Shown: piece by piece, positions 48,162 through 60,300 of the stretch
How the letters are laid out: the number at the start of each line of letters is the position of its first letter
How positions within the stretch are numbered: position 1 is the stretch's first letter
Source of the DNA: Tetradesmus obliquus
Lineage: Eukaryota > Chlorophyta > Chlorophyceae > Sphaeropleales > Scenedesmaceae
Assembly: GCA_030272155.1 (NCBI GenBank)
Contig: CP126191.1
Coordinates: 4,114,501 to 4,178,500 of the forward strand
DNA: 64,000 nt
Direction of reading: 5' to 3'
Made by a program: the position numbers and the translations under genes
Notes under the pieces: model-generated
Database searches by the model: none
What the model was told of the DNA's origin: nothing
What the model saw: the letters and a program-made list of their open reading frames with translations, nothing else

Positions 48162-48283
48162 GTGCACCAAGCTGAGTGCACCAAACAGTTGCCTAGCTAC
48201 GTGCACCATACATTGCCTAGTTACGTGCACCAAATACTTCCCTAGCTATGTGCAACAAACAGTTGCCTATCTAGGTGCACAAG
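48162..48283. repeat. 24-25 bp minisatellite, four full copies plus partial ends
   Basis: Units beginning GTGCACCA or GTGCAACA at 48176, 48201, 48225 and 48250, each continuing to a CCTAGCTAC-like end. Partial units begin at 48162 and 48275. Copies differ by a few bases. Confidence 0.88.
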
Positions 48284-48693
48284 CCCATAATAAACATCCG
48301 GTATATACCTGTTTCCACATCAGTTACTAGCCATGCTTGATGTTCTCTGACCTACCTATGCGCAGCACACATCAGCAGCTCACACAGCGTGGCATGCATT
48401 GCTTCAGCTGGTTATGGCGGCAAAGAAGACACATGCCTGGTTCCCTACACACTGTACCCTGAATTGCCAATACAAACAGCAACACACATACATCACTCAT
48501 ACAGCAGCAGCAGCAACGCGCCACCAGCCAGCAGGTGGCGAGTGACATTGGCAACACCAGCATCTGCCTCAGCTCCATGTTTGCCATGGTTACGGCGCAA
48601 CATTAGACATGGGCTTGTAGCACCCGCCAGCATCAGTGTTGCAAAGCCCAAAACCCGCATCCCAGCTGCAGGCTGTGCACACAGCATGGCGGC

Positions 48694-51600
48694 TTATGGC
48701 TTAGCAGCCTGCTCCAGCTGTGCTATGTCGCTCAATGCAGCGGCAACTGCGGGCGTCCGCAGCCACAGCCAGCTTCCCCGGCCACCTTCTGCTGCTGATG
48801 GTGATGTCCCAGCAGCGCCTAACCCACTGCTGCTGATACCTGCTGCAGCTGCATCAAGGCCGCTGCTGTTGTTGATATCACAGATGGCAGTTGAGGTTGC
48901 TGACACATTCATCAGCAGCCGTGGACGGGCCACCGCTGCTGCTGCCACTGCTGCTGCTGTCGCGCCTGCCGTGCCCTTCCTGTTCCTTGCATTGGCTGCG
49001 CTCCTGCTGCGAGATAGCACCACACTGCTGCCGCTTGCGCTGCCGCGCGGACTGTTGCGCCTGCCGATGCGCTGCCTGACTTTCTCACCCCTGTGCTGCT
49101 GCTGCTGCTGCATGCACTTGTGGGCTGACCCCTGACTGCATTCTTTGCTGCTGCTGCTGCTGTTGGCTGCAGCGCCTTCATCAACAGGCAGCATTGGCAC
49201 TTGTGGGATGCTGGCTATGCTGCTGGCTTGCTCTTGCAGCGGTGCCGGCAGCAAGGCAGCCTGCAATTCGTCGCCGCCACAGCTGCCGCTGCTGCTGGTG
49301 GTTGTGAAGCAGGTGCTCTCTGCTGTGTCTGTGCCCCACAGGTTGCTCCCTGGCAGCTGGGCCACTGCTTCGGCCAGCGGGTTTGCAAACAGTGGGTTTG
49401 CAAGTGCGCATGGCGCTGCCCCATCCTCTGTCAGCTGGGGCATCAGGAAGCTGGGCAGCTGCAGCGAAGCCTGCTTGCCCACACAAGCAGCCCCGGCTGC
49501 CGAGCAAGGACGAGGAGCCTCGGCAGGTGTAGTAGGTATGCTTGCTCGTACACTGACGGTCTCATGCTGCTGTTGCTGCTGCTGCTGCTGCTGTGGTGAG
49601 GCCTGCTTGTAGGGAGACATGGGCCGCATTATGGGTGACAGTGGCCGGCTGGGTGTGGCTGCCCTGCTGTGCCGCACTGAGCCTGGCCCAGGGCTGAGAG
49701 CTGGGCTGGTGCAGGCTGATGAGCAGGCATCCAGGTCTGGCAGCAGCAGCTGCAGCTGGCTGTGCGGCACGGCAGCGCGCAGCCGGCGGATGACGTCCTG
49801 CTGCCACAGCAGCTGCTGCTGCTGCAGCTCTGTCACCTGTGGTGCGGGGTGAGGGGTTGGGGTTGGCACGATAGGCAGAGGGAGCCAGTGAGCCCATGAG
49901 TGTGTCAATTCCAAAAGATAATATGTGTTGGCTCATACTGCTGGGTGGTTTGCAGCTACGCATTTGCTCCAACAGCAGCAGCAGCAGTGACGATGGTGGC
50001 AGGACGACTGCCACATATACCTATATATGAAACCTGTGGCTGCAATATGTGGAGGTTACAGTCAGCTCAAGGGTGGACCAAAAGCTTGCAGTTGCGGACA
50101 TATGTGCTGTGCTGCAGACATCAGCACCAGTAGCGGTACTGCCATGCACCAGCCAGGCCCACCTGTGCCAGCTGTGTGGCATCCAGCTGCGCCTCCACCA
50201 CCTGCTGGGTGCTGCCTGCACAGCAGCAGTGCAGCCAGGCACACGATTGCATCACAAACTATAAAAGGGATGCACATACCACAAGTGCGCCCTGCACAAC
50301 CTCTTCAGACTTGGCTGCACCAACCAGTGAAGCACGAGTATATACAGGCCAGCTGCTGCGCTTCATGCCAAACACTTCAAGGCCTGCACAGAATGCATGC
50401 AGTCTGCAAGCGTGACGGCTTCAATGCCTACCTGCCATGCGCGCTTGTGCTGCCCGCAGCGCCTCCAGCAGCTGACTGTTCTCCAGGTCTGCATTGTCAT
50501 GCAGCGCTGCCACCTCATGCTGCGAGGCCTGCAGCTGCTGCTGCACCTCAGCCGCCGCCGCATCAGCAGCAGCCAGCAGCTGCCTCAGATGCTCAGCTTC
50601 CTGGCGCGCCTGCACCAGCTGCTGCTGCGCAGCGACGCACTCATTCTGCGTTGCTGACAGCTGCTGCTGCAGTCGCTGCTTGTCTGCTGCTGCAGCTTGC
50701 AGCTTCTGCTGCAGCTGCTGCGTTTCTTGCGAGGCCTTATCCCTACCCGACTTTGCTGCTGCCAGCTGCTGCTGCAGCTGCTTAACCTCCACTGCAGCCA
50801 CATCCATCTGCTGCTGCAGCTGCAGCACCTGCTGCCTGCTGCTGCCCTCGGCCACTCCTGCTGCCAGCAGCTGCTGCTGCAGCTGCTTCAACTGCTTGGA
50901 CAGCTTGCCTTGCTGCTCATCTTTAGCTGCTTGCGCTACATCCAGCTGCTTTTGTAGCTCCCCACGAGCCTCAGCCGCTGAGGCAAGCTGCTGCTGCAAA
51001 TCCTGCAGCGCCTTCCTGTGCTGCACCTTTGCTGCCTGCAGCTCCAGCTGCAGCTGCGCCACCTGGTGCAAGCCGTTCTCACACTCCGACTGCGCCAGCT
51101 TCAGCTCCTGGTCACTCTTTTGCTTCGCTGACTCAGCAGATGACAGCGCACCCCGCAGCTCCCCCAGCTGCTGCTGCAGCTGGTCTGCGCGCTGCGCATT
51201 GAGCTCAGCTGCTTCAAGCGCCTGCTGGCCTGCTAGCTCCAGCTCCTGCTGCACAACCTGCATCTCCTGCAGCTGATGGTGCAGCTTTGTTTTGCCGGCA
51301 GCAATTGCAATCCTGTCGTTTGTGACCGCACTAAGGTCGTTGTGCCGCTGCAGCAGCTGCCGCTGGGACTCCGCTAGCTTGAGGCTCAAGCCGTCCCTGG
51401 CACGCAGCAGCTGCTGCTTCTCTGCAGCAGATGCTGCAGCTGCCTGGGTGGCTTGCTGCAGCTCGCGCCTGAGGTCCTGCACCTGCTGCTGCAGCTGCTG
51501 CAGCGGAACCATATCCTGCTCCCTGCCATCAATCACCTGCAGTGTGCTGGACTCCAAATCGGATACAAGCTTCCACAGCCAGTCCACACCACAGCTGTGG

Positions 51601-53537
51601 TCTTCATCCTCTGCTTGCTCAGCATCTAGCTGCTGCTGCTGCTGCTGCTGCTGTGGCTCAGCACCTGCTGCTGGATTAAGCTGCGGCTGCTGCTCTGCGG
51701 CATGCTGCAGCTGGAATTCAGCCGTGATTCCTTGCTGTGCAGATTCCTCCTCCGCACATAGCTGCTGCTCCGCATCCAATTCTACCGGCGGCTGCTGCTG
51801 CTGCTGTGCTTGGCTGGCTCCTGCCTCATCCGATACAGTCCTGGCCACCGCGACCTGCTGCTGCTTGGCCCGCACTAGCTGCAGCAGCTGCTGCAGCCGC
51901 TGGCTGGCAAACCCCTGCGAGGCCTTCAGCTGCAGCCGCTGCTGCTCCAGCTGCTGCTGCGCCTGCATGAGCTTGCTGAGGCATGCATCGTGCCGCACAG
52001 CCAGCTGCCTTGCCTGTGCACGCGCCAGCGCTGCTGAAGAACGCAGCTGGCTGTTCTCACTGCTCAGGCTGCTGCAGTGCTGCTGCACTGCTGTTGACAG
52101 CGCATCTGCAGCACTGATGCTGCCTGCCAGCTTGGCGAGCTGCTGCAGCAGCTGCCGCCGCTGCTGCAGCCACTGCTCTGCTGCGGCATCGGCGCTGCTG
52201 CTGGCTGCTGGCTGGGATAGTGTGCAGGCCTCCTCCTGGCTGGTAGTGGCGCCAGCGATTGTCCGCAGGCTGTGAAACATGTCGATGCTTTCGCTGCTGC
52301 TGCTGCCGCTGCTGCTCTGACGCTGCTGCGTCACGCTTGCTGCTTCCAAACGTATTTCCGTACTGCTGCTGCTGCTGCGGCTCAGCAGTCTGGTGCAGGG
52401 CCCGTCCTGCTGTGGCAGCTCAGCCGGCCAGCTGCTGCTGCCAGCCTCCCTCTCCTCGCTGCACCTGTCAGGTGTGCCGGGCTGCTCACTGCTACACTGA
52501 AGGCTGAAGCCTGGATAGTGCTGCTGCTGCTGCTGCTGTTGCTGCTCAGGCGCTTTTTGAGAGCTGTGAGGGGCACTTCTGCACCTGGTGGCGGCTGGAC
52601 TCTTGCCGAGCTCCAGCTCTTGCTGCTGCTGCTGCTGTGGTTCTGATTGTGCAACTGCATCAGCAGCTGTGTCTGCACAGACAGCTGGACACAGCCCTCC
52701 TGCCACCTCAGCAGTCTCTGCTTCCGCTGCTGACTCAGACGTGCTCCAGGTGGGCACCCCTGTGCCTGGCGCCAGCAAGTGTAGTGCAGCCTCAGGTGCC
52801 TCAGCAGGCAGGCTGGTACTGCAGAGCTGGCTGTTGTGGATGCTGCTGGCTGATGAAGGCAGCAGCGCCCAGTAGCCGCCACAGCTGCTGCTGAGAAGAC
52901 GACTGCTGATTCTGCTAACACAGATGCTGCTGCTGCTGCTGCTGCTGCTGAGGCGTTGTGCGGCATCTTGTACTGCTGAGGGCGTGCTAGCTGCGACACA
53001 GCCGATGCTGCCAGGGCAGCTGACGCTGCCAGCATGGCAGCTAGCGCCGCTGATTGAAGCGGTCATGACAGCTGTGGCGTTTGCAGGAAAGCCGCCAGCA
53101 CTGCAGGACCGGCTGGATGCTGCAGAGGCCACTGCTGCTGCAGCGGCAAGCGGCAGCATGCGCTGCATGTGCTGCTGCCATTGGATGTTGAGTGCTGCGG
53201 CAGCTGGGCAGCTGGCCCGCTGTCCTGCCAGGTTCGTGAGTAGAGCCTGCATCCACTTCTGCGTGGGTGCTGCTGCACTGTGATTACTCTGCGCTTGCTC
53301 TGGCTCCTCCTGCACTTCGAGCTCTGTCAGAGGCCCTCCGTCTATGCTCTCGAGCAGCACCGAGCGCCACCTGCACGACATCAAGCGCTTAACTTCATAA
53401 ACGGTAGGTAGGTCCCTGTTCAGAAGTCCGCACACACGCTCGTCAACCAGGTCGTGTACTGCATGTACTGCAACCCTCTCTGGCGCAGACCTGTGCAGAT
53501 GCCAGCTCTCACCTGTCTGCATCTTGTTTGCTAGCAT
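48694..53537 (-). CDS. Long Gln-rich coiled-coil protein, function unknown
   Basis: Three exons: 50432-53537, 50163-50215, 48694-49836. They join in phase to 1433 residues. The first 75 residues form a compact, charged segment (ERVAVHAVHDLVDERVCGLL, YEVKRLMSCRWRSVLLESID) that could be a small fold; I do not recognise it. Next come about 350 Ser/Gln/Ala-rich residues. From about residue 440 to 1060 there are long heptad-like stretches rich in Gln, Leu and Ala (for example ENSQLRSSAALARAQARQLA, LRRELQQATQAAAASAAEKQ), consistent with a rod-like coiled coil. The tail is Ser/Pro/Ala-rich, with SRPLSPIMRPMSPYK. A scaffold, golgin-like or cytoskeletal role is possible, but nothing specific shows it. 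The start at 53537 is the first in-frame ATG; splice-like sites near 53386 and 53515 leave the N-terminus less certain. Head-to-head with the GYF gene. Confidence 0.75.
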
Positions 53538-54707
53538 GCAATGCAGCTGCTAACGAGGCAGCGGTTGCTGCCGATGCGAAAAGGACCTCAAGACCATGAC
53601 CCATGCCGGGGCCGTAGCTGTTCCTGCAGGCTACTCTGCTTGGTACACTATATTAGATCATAGATGTAAGTTGCATATCTCAGGTCTAGAAAACGCTTTC
53701 ACAGAAACTCTGGACACAGGGCGCGAAAGCTCGGGTTGAAAGCGCATGTGTGGCGTCTTCTTTTGTTTGTCGTCGAAAGTGCAATAAGCAATGCAAGGGT
53801 GATCTTTCGAAGCAGGCTTGCAAACGCAACGCTGCTTCCTTTCATGTGTTGTCACTGACAAAAGCCTTGCTGAGCAGAATGGCGGGACTGGGCGGCACAT
53901 CTGCCATGCCAAGGCGAAGGCACATTGCTGATCGCATGCAACCTGCTAGAGGCAATAAGGCGGGTTGGTCAGGATATATCTTTAGCAATTCTCCGCTTCC
54001 TTTTGCTAGCTGCAAGCTTCCATTCATCCACCCTTAGCGCCTAAACAACCTAATTTTGTGCTATCTTATTTATAGGTGAGCAAGCTGCACCGCAGCTTGG
54101 TGGGGCTGTAGTGAGTGCTTGCTGGGTGTGCCTGATTGCTACCTGCAAGTTCAGTACGCTTGGATCAGCGTGTATGAGGGCCTGCTCATCAACTTCTCAT
54201 ACGGCATCAGGCTTAGCAGTGCGCATGGCTTCACCAGCTTTACTGCTCGTCAGCCATCAAATGGGGCTTGAAGCATGCTTGATCTGCCAGTTCTTACCGT
54301 ACATGAATGCAGTTTATGAATTGTCTCCACTACTTGGCTGCACGAGGGACACAGACACTCACGTCGCACTGCAGGCTTGTTAGCACAAGACACTGGCCTC
54401 AGTGCTCCTGCCCGTGCCTTGTGCATTATTTGCTGGCTGCACTCACGCTCCAGCTTTGTTCACCGGCCGTTTGTGCATGCTGCAGCGCGATCAGATCGCA
54501 CACCGGCAGACAAGGAGTGCCCACCACCGCCCTACCCTTGCTCAAGCCACTTCAATCAGTCAGACAACCCGATCCCACCAACCCACGGGCCTCTCATCGG
54601 CTTGATTTAATTCACTATCACGTCCCATCCTCGCACCTCAGCATGCCAGTAAGGACAAGCCTGGCAGCGACTAGCAACAGCAACAGCAGCAAGCGTCCCA
54701 CCACACC
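53538..54707. promoter_or_regulatory. Divergent intergenic region between the coiled-coil and GYF genes
   Basis: About 1.2 kb between two genes transcribed away from each other, so it should contain both promoters and 5' UTRs. I see no gene and no clear TATA element at a sensible distance. Confidence 0.5.
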
Positions 54708-55266
54708 ATGATGATCCAGCAGCAGCCCAGGAGCACAGCAGACACAGCAGCGCTGCTGCTGTTCACTGCTGGCCATGTCAACAACGAAGCAGGCCGGCCC
54801 CTGTGGATCTACAAGGACCACCATGGCAACCTGCAAGGCCCATTCTCTGCTGCCAACATGCTGCAGTGGCACAGCGCGCAGCGGCTGCCGCAGCATCTGC
54901 ACGTGTGCGGCATCACGCAGCAGACGGCAGCATTACCTCTGGACTCCATACCCGCCAGGTTCTACCAGCCACTTAGCAACCTGTTGGCTTCCACAGCAGC
55001 AGGTGCCACATACACCCCCCTGTCCCTAGCCAACCCCTCTGCACAGCAGCAGAGCATTGCACTCCCCCAAGGCCAAGTCATGCCTGGTGCAGCAGGCCTG
55101 CAGCGCCAGGCCGCCACCCCCCAGGCAGGCATCACCAGCCTCGCAGGCGCGGCACAGATGGTCATGCAGATGAACAACAACATGGCCGGCTTGCAGCAGC
55201 AGCAGCAGCAGGCGCTGCGCATGATGCAGCAGGGCCTGCCGCAACAGCAGGTGTTGCAGATGGCGC

Positions 55267-55315
<49 letters not shown>

Positions 55316-56339
55316 CACGGCAGTGCTGCAGCAGCAGCAACAGCAGCAGTTGCAGCAACAGCAGCAGTACCTCTTGCAAGTTCAACAGCAGCGCCAGCAG
55401 CTGGTGCAGGCACAGCAGCAGCAGCAGCAGCAGCAGCAGCTTCTGCAGGTACAGCAGCTGCAGCTGGCACAACAGCAGCAGCAGGCCCAGCAGCGCCAGC
55501 TCATGCAGGCAATGACCAGCCAGCAGGGCATGGTTGCAGGGCAGCAGGTGCAGCCGACACAGGCACTGCAGCTGCAGCTGCAGCAGCAGCAGCGCCTGCA
55601 GCAGCTTGCCGGCACAGCAGGGCAAGCAGTGGTGCAGCAGCCTGCTGTTGCCCAGCAGCAGCAGCAGCAGCAGCAGCAGGTGGTGCTGCAACAGGCTGGC
55701 CAGCAGGCCCCCATGGCTGGCATGCTGCCGCAGCAGCTTGTGCAGCAGCAGGCAGTGCTGCGTGGTGCTCAGGTGCAGCCTGCTGCTGCTGCTGCGCAGC
55801 CTCAGGCAGCAGCAGTGCAGCTGGCAGTGCCGCAGCAGCAGCTCCAGCAGCCGCAAGCACAGCAGGTGCTGCAGGCGCCGCTGCAGCAGCAGGTGGTGCA
55901 GCAGCCGATGGAACCAGCCAGCACAGGCAGCAGTGCAGCCACCCTGCAGGCCGCCGCTGCTGCTGCTGCTGCTGCTGCACCTGCACCTGCTGCTGGCGTG
56001 GACATGCGCCTGGGGCAGCAGACGATTGAGTGGCAGCTGCAGCAGATGCAGGCTGCGCAGCGCAAGGCGCAGTGGGCGCCCTGCACTGCTACTGCGCAGG
56101 CCAAACAATACCCAGGTGCTGAGCTTATCCAGCAGCGGCTGCAGCTGGTCAATGCAAGTGGCACACCGCAGCCTCTGCTGCCTGGCCAGGCCACCCCCAG
56201 CCCTGCAGGTAGCGCTGCAGGCGGCATGGTCCCACTGTCACTGCTGAGCCCACAGCAGCAGCAGCAGGGAGTGGTTGGCTCTGTGTCTGGTGCAGCTGGT
56301 GCGCCTGGGCTCAGCCCATGTGCTGGCATTATGCTGACT

Positions 56340-56373
<34 letters not shown>

Positions 56374-57365
56374 TGATGTCTGGCATACTCGGCCCGCCGC
56401 CGCCGCAAGCAGCAGCATCTGATCTGAGGCCCGCGCCCGCCTCTGCCGGCAACATTGGTGGCCTGGCAGGCAGCAGCAGCGGCAGCGCGTGGGGCGCAGC
56501 CATGGCTGCGTCAGCGCAGCTGAGCGGCAGCAGCTTTAACAACTTGCAGCAGCTGGTGCGGCAGGCTGCTGCAGGTGCTGCTATGTCAGGTCCCAGCTCG
56601 ACTGGGGCACTGGGGTTGACAGCAGCAGCGGGCATTGCAGGCAGCGCTGCAGCAGCAGGCATAATGGCACTGTCAGGGCCTGCTTCAGCAGGTGCAGCTG
56701 GCTTGGGGGTGCTAGGCCTGGCAGCACAGCAGCAGCAGCAGGCGCAGGGGCCGGCTTCTGTTGGTGCATTTGGCGGCACTGCTGCTGTTGGGGAGGTACT
56801 GCGTCGCAGCAGCGCACCTGGTGATGGAATGGGCGCAGCTGCCGCACCAGCAGCAGCAGCAGGTGTTGCGGCTGGGCCTGGCAGCAGCAGCAGCGGCATG
56901 GCTGCGCTGAGCTCGCTGCTGGGTATGGCTGAGGGCGCTGAGCAGCTGCTCAAGGTGCCCACCTCACCCACAGAGGAGGCTGGCGGCAGTGCTGCTGCTG
57001 TTGCAGCCACAGGTGAGGGGCTGAGGCCAGAAGCTGCAGTTCAAACCACATGGTGTGCAATCAACCACGTCACCTCCTGAAGAACTGTGCATGTGTTTCC
57101 AGAGCATGTGTTTCCAGATATTGACTGCACTGCCTACAGCCGCAGCTGTTTGGAGTTTTTTTGCCTTGCGCTGGCCTGCATGCTCACCATACCCTGCTCA
57201 TCACTGCTGCTGCTGCTGCTGCTGCTGCTGCAGGTGCTGCGGAGGATGTTGACGGCGTCATCGATGACCTGTTGTTTGAGTTGGTGGAGGATGTGGCTGA
57301 GGCTGCAGGGGAGGCCAGGCAGGCGCGCACCACACCCACAGCAGCGCAGCCCCCGGCTGCCGCAA

Positions 57366-57399
<34 letters not shown>

Positions 57400-60300
57400 T
57401 GTGTCAGCTGCACCGCCTGCAGCGCGAGCTGGCACAGCGCCTGTCTTTGCCAGCGGTATCACGCCAGAGGCTGTGGCAGCAGCACTGCCTGCTGTGGCGG
57501 GTGACACCGCTGCTGCTGCTGCTGCCAAGGCTCCGCCAGGCCTGCAGCAGCTGCAAGGCCCAGCAGCATTGGCCAGCCTCCTGACAGCGCAGCAGCAGCA
57601 GAACCAAGGTGGGCAGCGTGCACTCGGCTTCCTGCAGCAGCAGCAGCTTGCACAGCAGCAGCGCCTGCGGCAGCAGGCAGGGTTTGCGCAGGTTGGCATG
57701 CCTCCAAGCAGCCAGCTGATGCAGGTGCTGGCTGGATCAGGCCTGCCTGGCAGCCTGCAGCAGCAGCACAGCTTGCAAGCTACTGCTGGGCAGATGGCTA
57801 CGTCTGCTGGGCTGGCAGGAGTGCCAGGTGTGATGAGGATGCAGAGTATGCCAGCAGGTGTTACGCTTGCACAGCAGCAGCAGCAGCAGATGCTGGCTCA
57901 AGCCCAGCAGCAGCAGCTGCTGGCGCAGCAGCAGCAACAGCAGCAGCAGCAGCAGAAGCTGCTTGCACAGGCGCAGGCGCAACTGCAAGCCCAGAAACAG
58001 CAGCAGCTGCTGATGCAGCAACAGCAACAGCAACAACAGCAGCGCCTGCAGCAACAGCAGCAGCAACAGCAGCAGCTGGCTCAGCAGGGCCTACGAGAGC
58101 AGCTGGCTCGCCTGCAGCAGCAGCAACAGCACCAGCAGCAGCAGCAGCTGCTGGCACAGCAGCTGCAGATGCAGCGCAATGCGTTGCAGGCGCAGCAGGG
58201 TCCTGCTGCTGCTGCTGCTGCAGCTGGCGGCCTGGCAATGCCTGGCGCAGGCGATGCAGCAGAGCAGCAACGCCAGCAGCAGCAGCTGCTGGCCAAGCAA
58301 GCTGTGCTGCAGGCGCAGCAGCAGATGCAGCAGCAGCAGCAGCAGCAGCAGCAGGCTGCATCTCAGCCCGCTGTCAATGACGCCTTGCTGCAGCAGCTCC
58401 TGCAGCAGCAGCTCCTGCAGCAGCAGCAGCAGCAGGCAGTGAGTGCCCAGCCTGCCTCGCAGCCGCTCACCACTGGCACTGCCAATGCTGCTGAGGGCAC
58501 ACGCAACGAGGCAGCTGCAGCTGGCTCATCATCAGCAGCAGCAGCCCTCAATGCAGCAGGCACTGCTGCTGCAGCAGGCCCCAGTGCTGATGGTGCCAAG
58601 CTGTTCAATCCATTCGGCATGTCCTTTATCGACCCTGCTGTTGTTGTTGAGCCCAAGGCGCAAGACAAGCAGCAGGAAGCAGCGCCGCCGCCGCAGCAGC
58701 AGCAGCAGGCGCCGAAGCTGCAGCAGCTATCGGAGCAGCAGCAGCAGGAGATCATGGCCATGCTCATGTCTGAGCTTGCAGCATTAGGCATGAGCCCTGA
58801 GCAGCAGCTGCAGGCGCTGAAGCGCATGCTGGGTATGACGCAGCAGCAGGCCCAAGAGCAGCAGCAGCTGCAGCAAGCCCAGGAGCAGCAGCAGGCACAG
58901 GCGCCGGCCGCGCAGGCAGCAGCAGCCGCGCCGCCGCAGCCGCAGCACGTATGGCTGCAGCAGCTGGCTGCTGGCAAAGCTGCGGCTGATGCAGCAAAGG
59001 CCCCTAGCCCTGCTCCTGCTGCAGCCGAGGGCACGGCGCAGCTAGCTGCCAACAGCAGCAGCCAAGACTTGCAGCAGCAGCAGCAGCAGCCTGCTACATC
59101 TACTGCTCCTGCCGGGCCTGCTGAGCCAGGCAGCGAGGGTGACGAGTACTCGTCAATGCTGCCTGCTGACCTGTTCGACTTCTTGGACGGCACTGGCAGC
59201 CCCACACGCCACCAGCAGCAGCAGCAGCAGGGCTTGGCCGGCCTGCTAGGTGACTATGAAGCGGGGCCTGCGGGTGGGGTGAGTGCAGGAGGCCACAGCG
59301 GCGCTGTATCTGTTAATCCTTGGGCCCCCAGCAGCAGCAGCAGCGCACAGCGCGGTGAGGATGATGCACAGCAGCAGCAGGACAGCAGCGAGCGGTCCGG
59401 CAAGTACATACCGCCTAGCTTGCGGCGCACCTCTGGCGACAACACAGCCCGGTCGGCAGGTGCAACGCAGCCGCGCGTGAGCAGCGGCAGCAGCAGCGGC
59501 TACCCCAACAACGCAGCAACCTCCCCGCTCGCATCCTCATCTGCATCTGCGGCGCTGCAACAGCAGAACTCTGGCGCGTATCAGCACCCGCATGCGCGCG
59601 ACCGCAGCGGCAGCCCACCACCAGGCTTCAGCAACAGGGGCGCTGCTGCTGCACCCTGGAGGCGTGCCAGCAGCGAGCTGCCTGCTGCTGCTCCGCTGTC
59701 TGAGCAGGAGCAGCGCATCTTGGCGCAGCAGCAGCTGCTGCCGCCGCACCTGCGTATCGTGCACAGCGACGGCGGCCCGCGCAGCAGCAGCGGCGGGGAC
59801 GAGTACAGGGAAGCAGCGGGCAGGGAGGCTGCATGGCCGCCACCCCCACCCCCTCCCCCACCACCACAGCATCAGCAGCAGCAGCATGAGGGTGAGGATG
59901 CAGGGCGCAGCAAGATCCGTTTCCTGCTAGAGCAGGCAGCAGCAAAGCAGGCCGCGCCGGTGCCACCCCCGCCGCCGCCACCGCACCGCCCGCATGGCTT
60001 GGAGCACGCCAGCAGCAACGCAGCAGCAGCAGCAGCGGCGGCAGAGCATGGGGAGGGCTATGGCAGGCCGCTGCAGCGGCAGGGCAGCCAGCGTGTGCCT
60101 CCGGGCTTTGAGCCAGTGCCAGCAGCAGGGCCTGGCCAGTATGATGAGTGGGGTGGTGAGCCGCATTCAGCCAGGGGCGGCGAGCATGGATGGGCCGAGC
60201 GCGGCCGTGACAGGTGGGGTGCTGGTGAGGCAAGAGGCAGGCCCCTGGAGCGCTGGAACTCTGGCGCTGAGGGCGGCAGGCCCCGCAGCGAGTATGAGCA

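Larger units (their letters stand above)
46539..48693. other. Intergenic region between LIG6 and the coiled-coil gene
   Basis: No coding region that I can support. It holds the LIG6 promoter side, an imperfect inverted repeat at 47675-47710 and a 24-25 bp minisatellite at 48162-48283. The right end is probably the 3' UTR of the coiled-coil gene. Confidence 0.6.

Noticed and set aside
50494..51276. Long + strand Cys/Ser-rich open frame
   Set aside because: It is the reverse complement of the Gln-rich coiled-coil exon; CTG/TGC triplets read as Cys and Ser. No start context, splice sites or family.
55026..56108. Long minus-strand Leu-rich open frame
   Set aside because: Shadow of CAG-rich coding sequence of the GYF gene read on the other strand.
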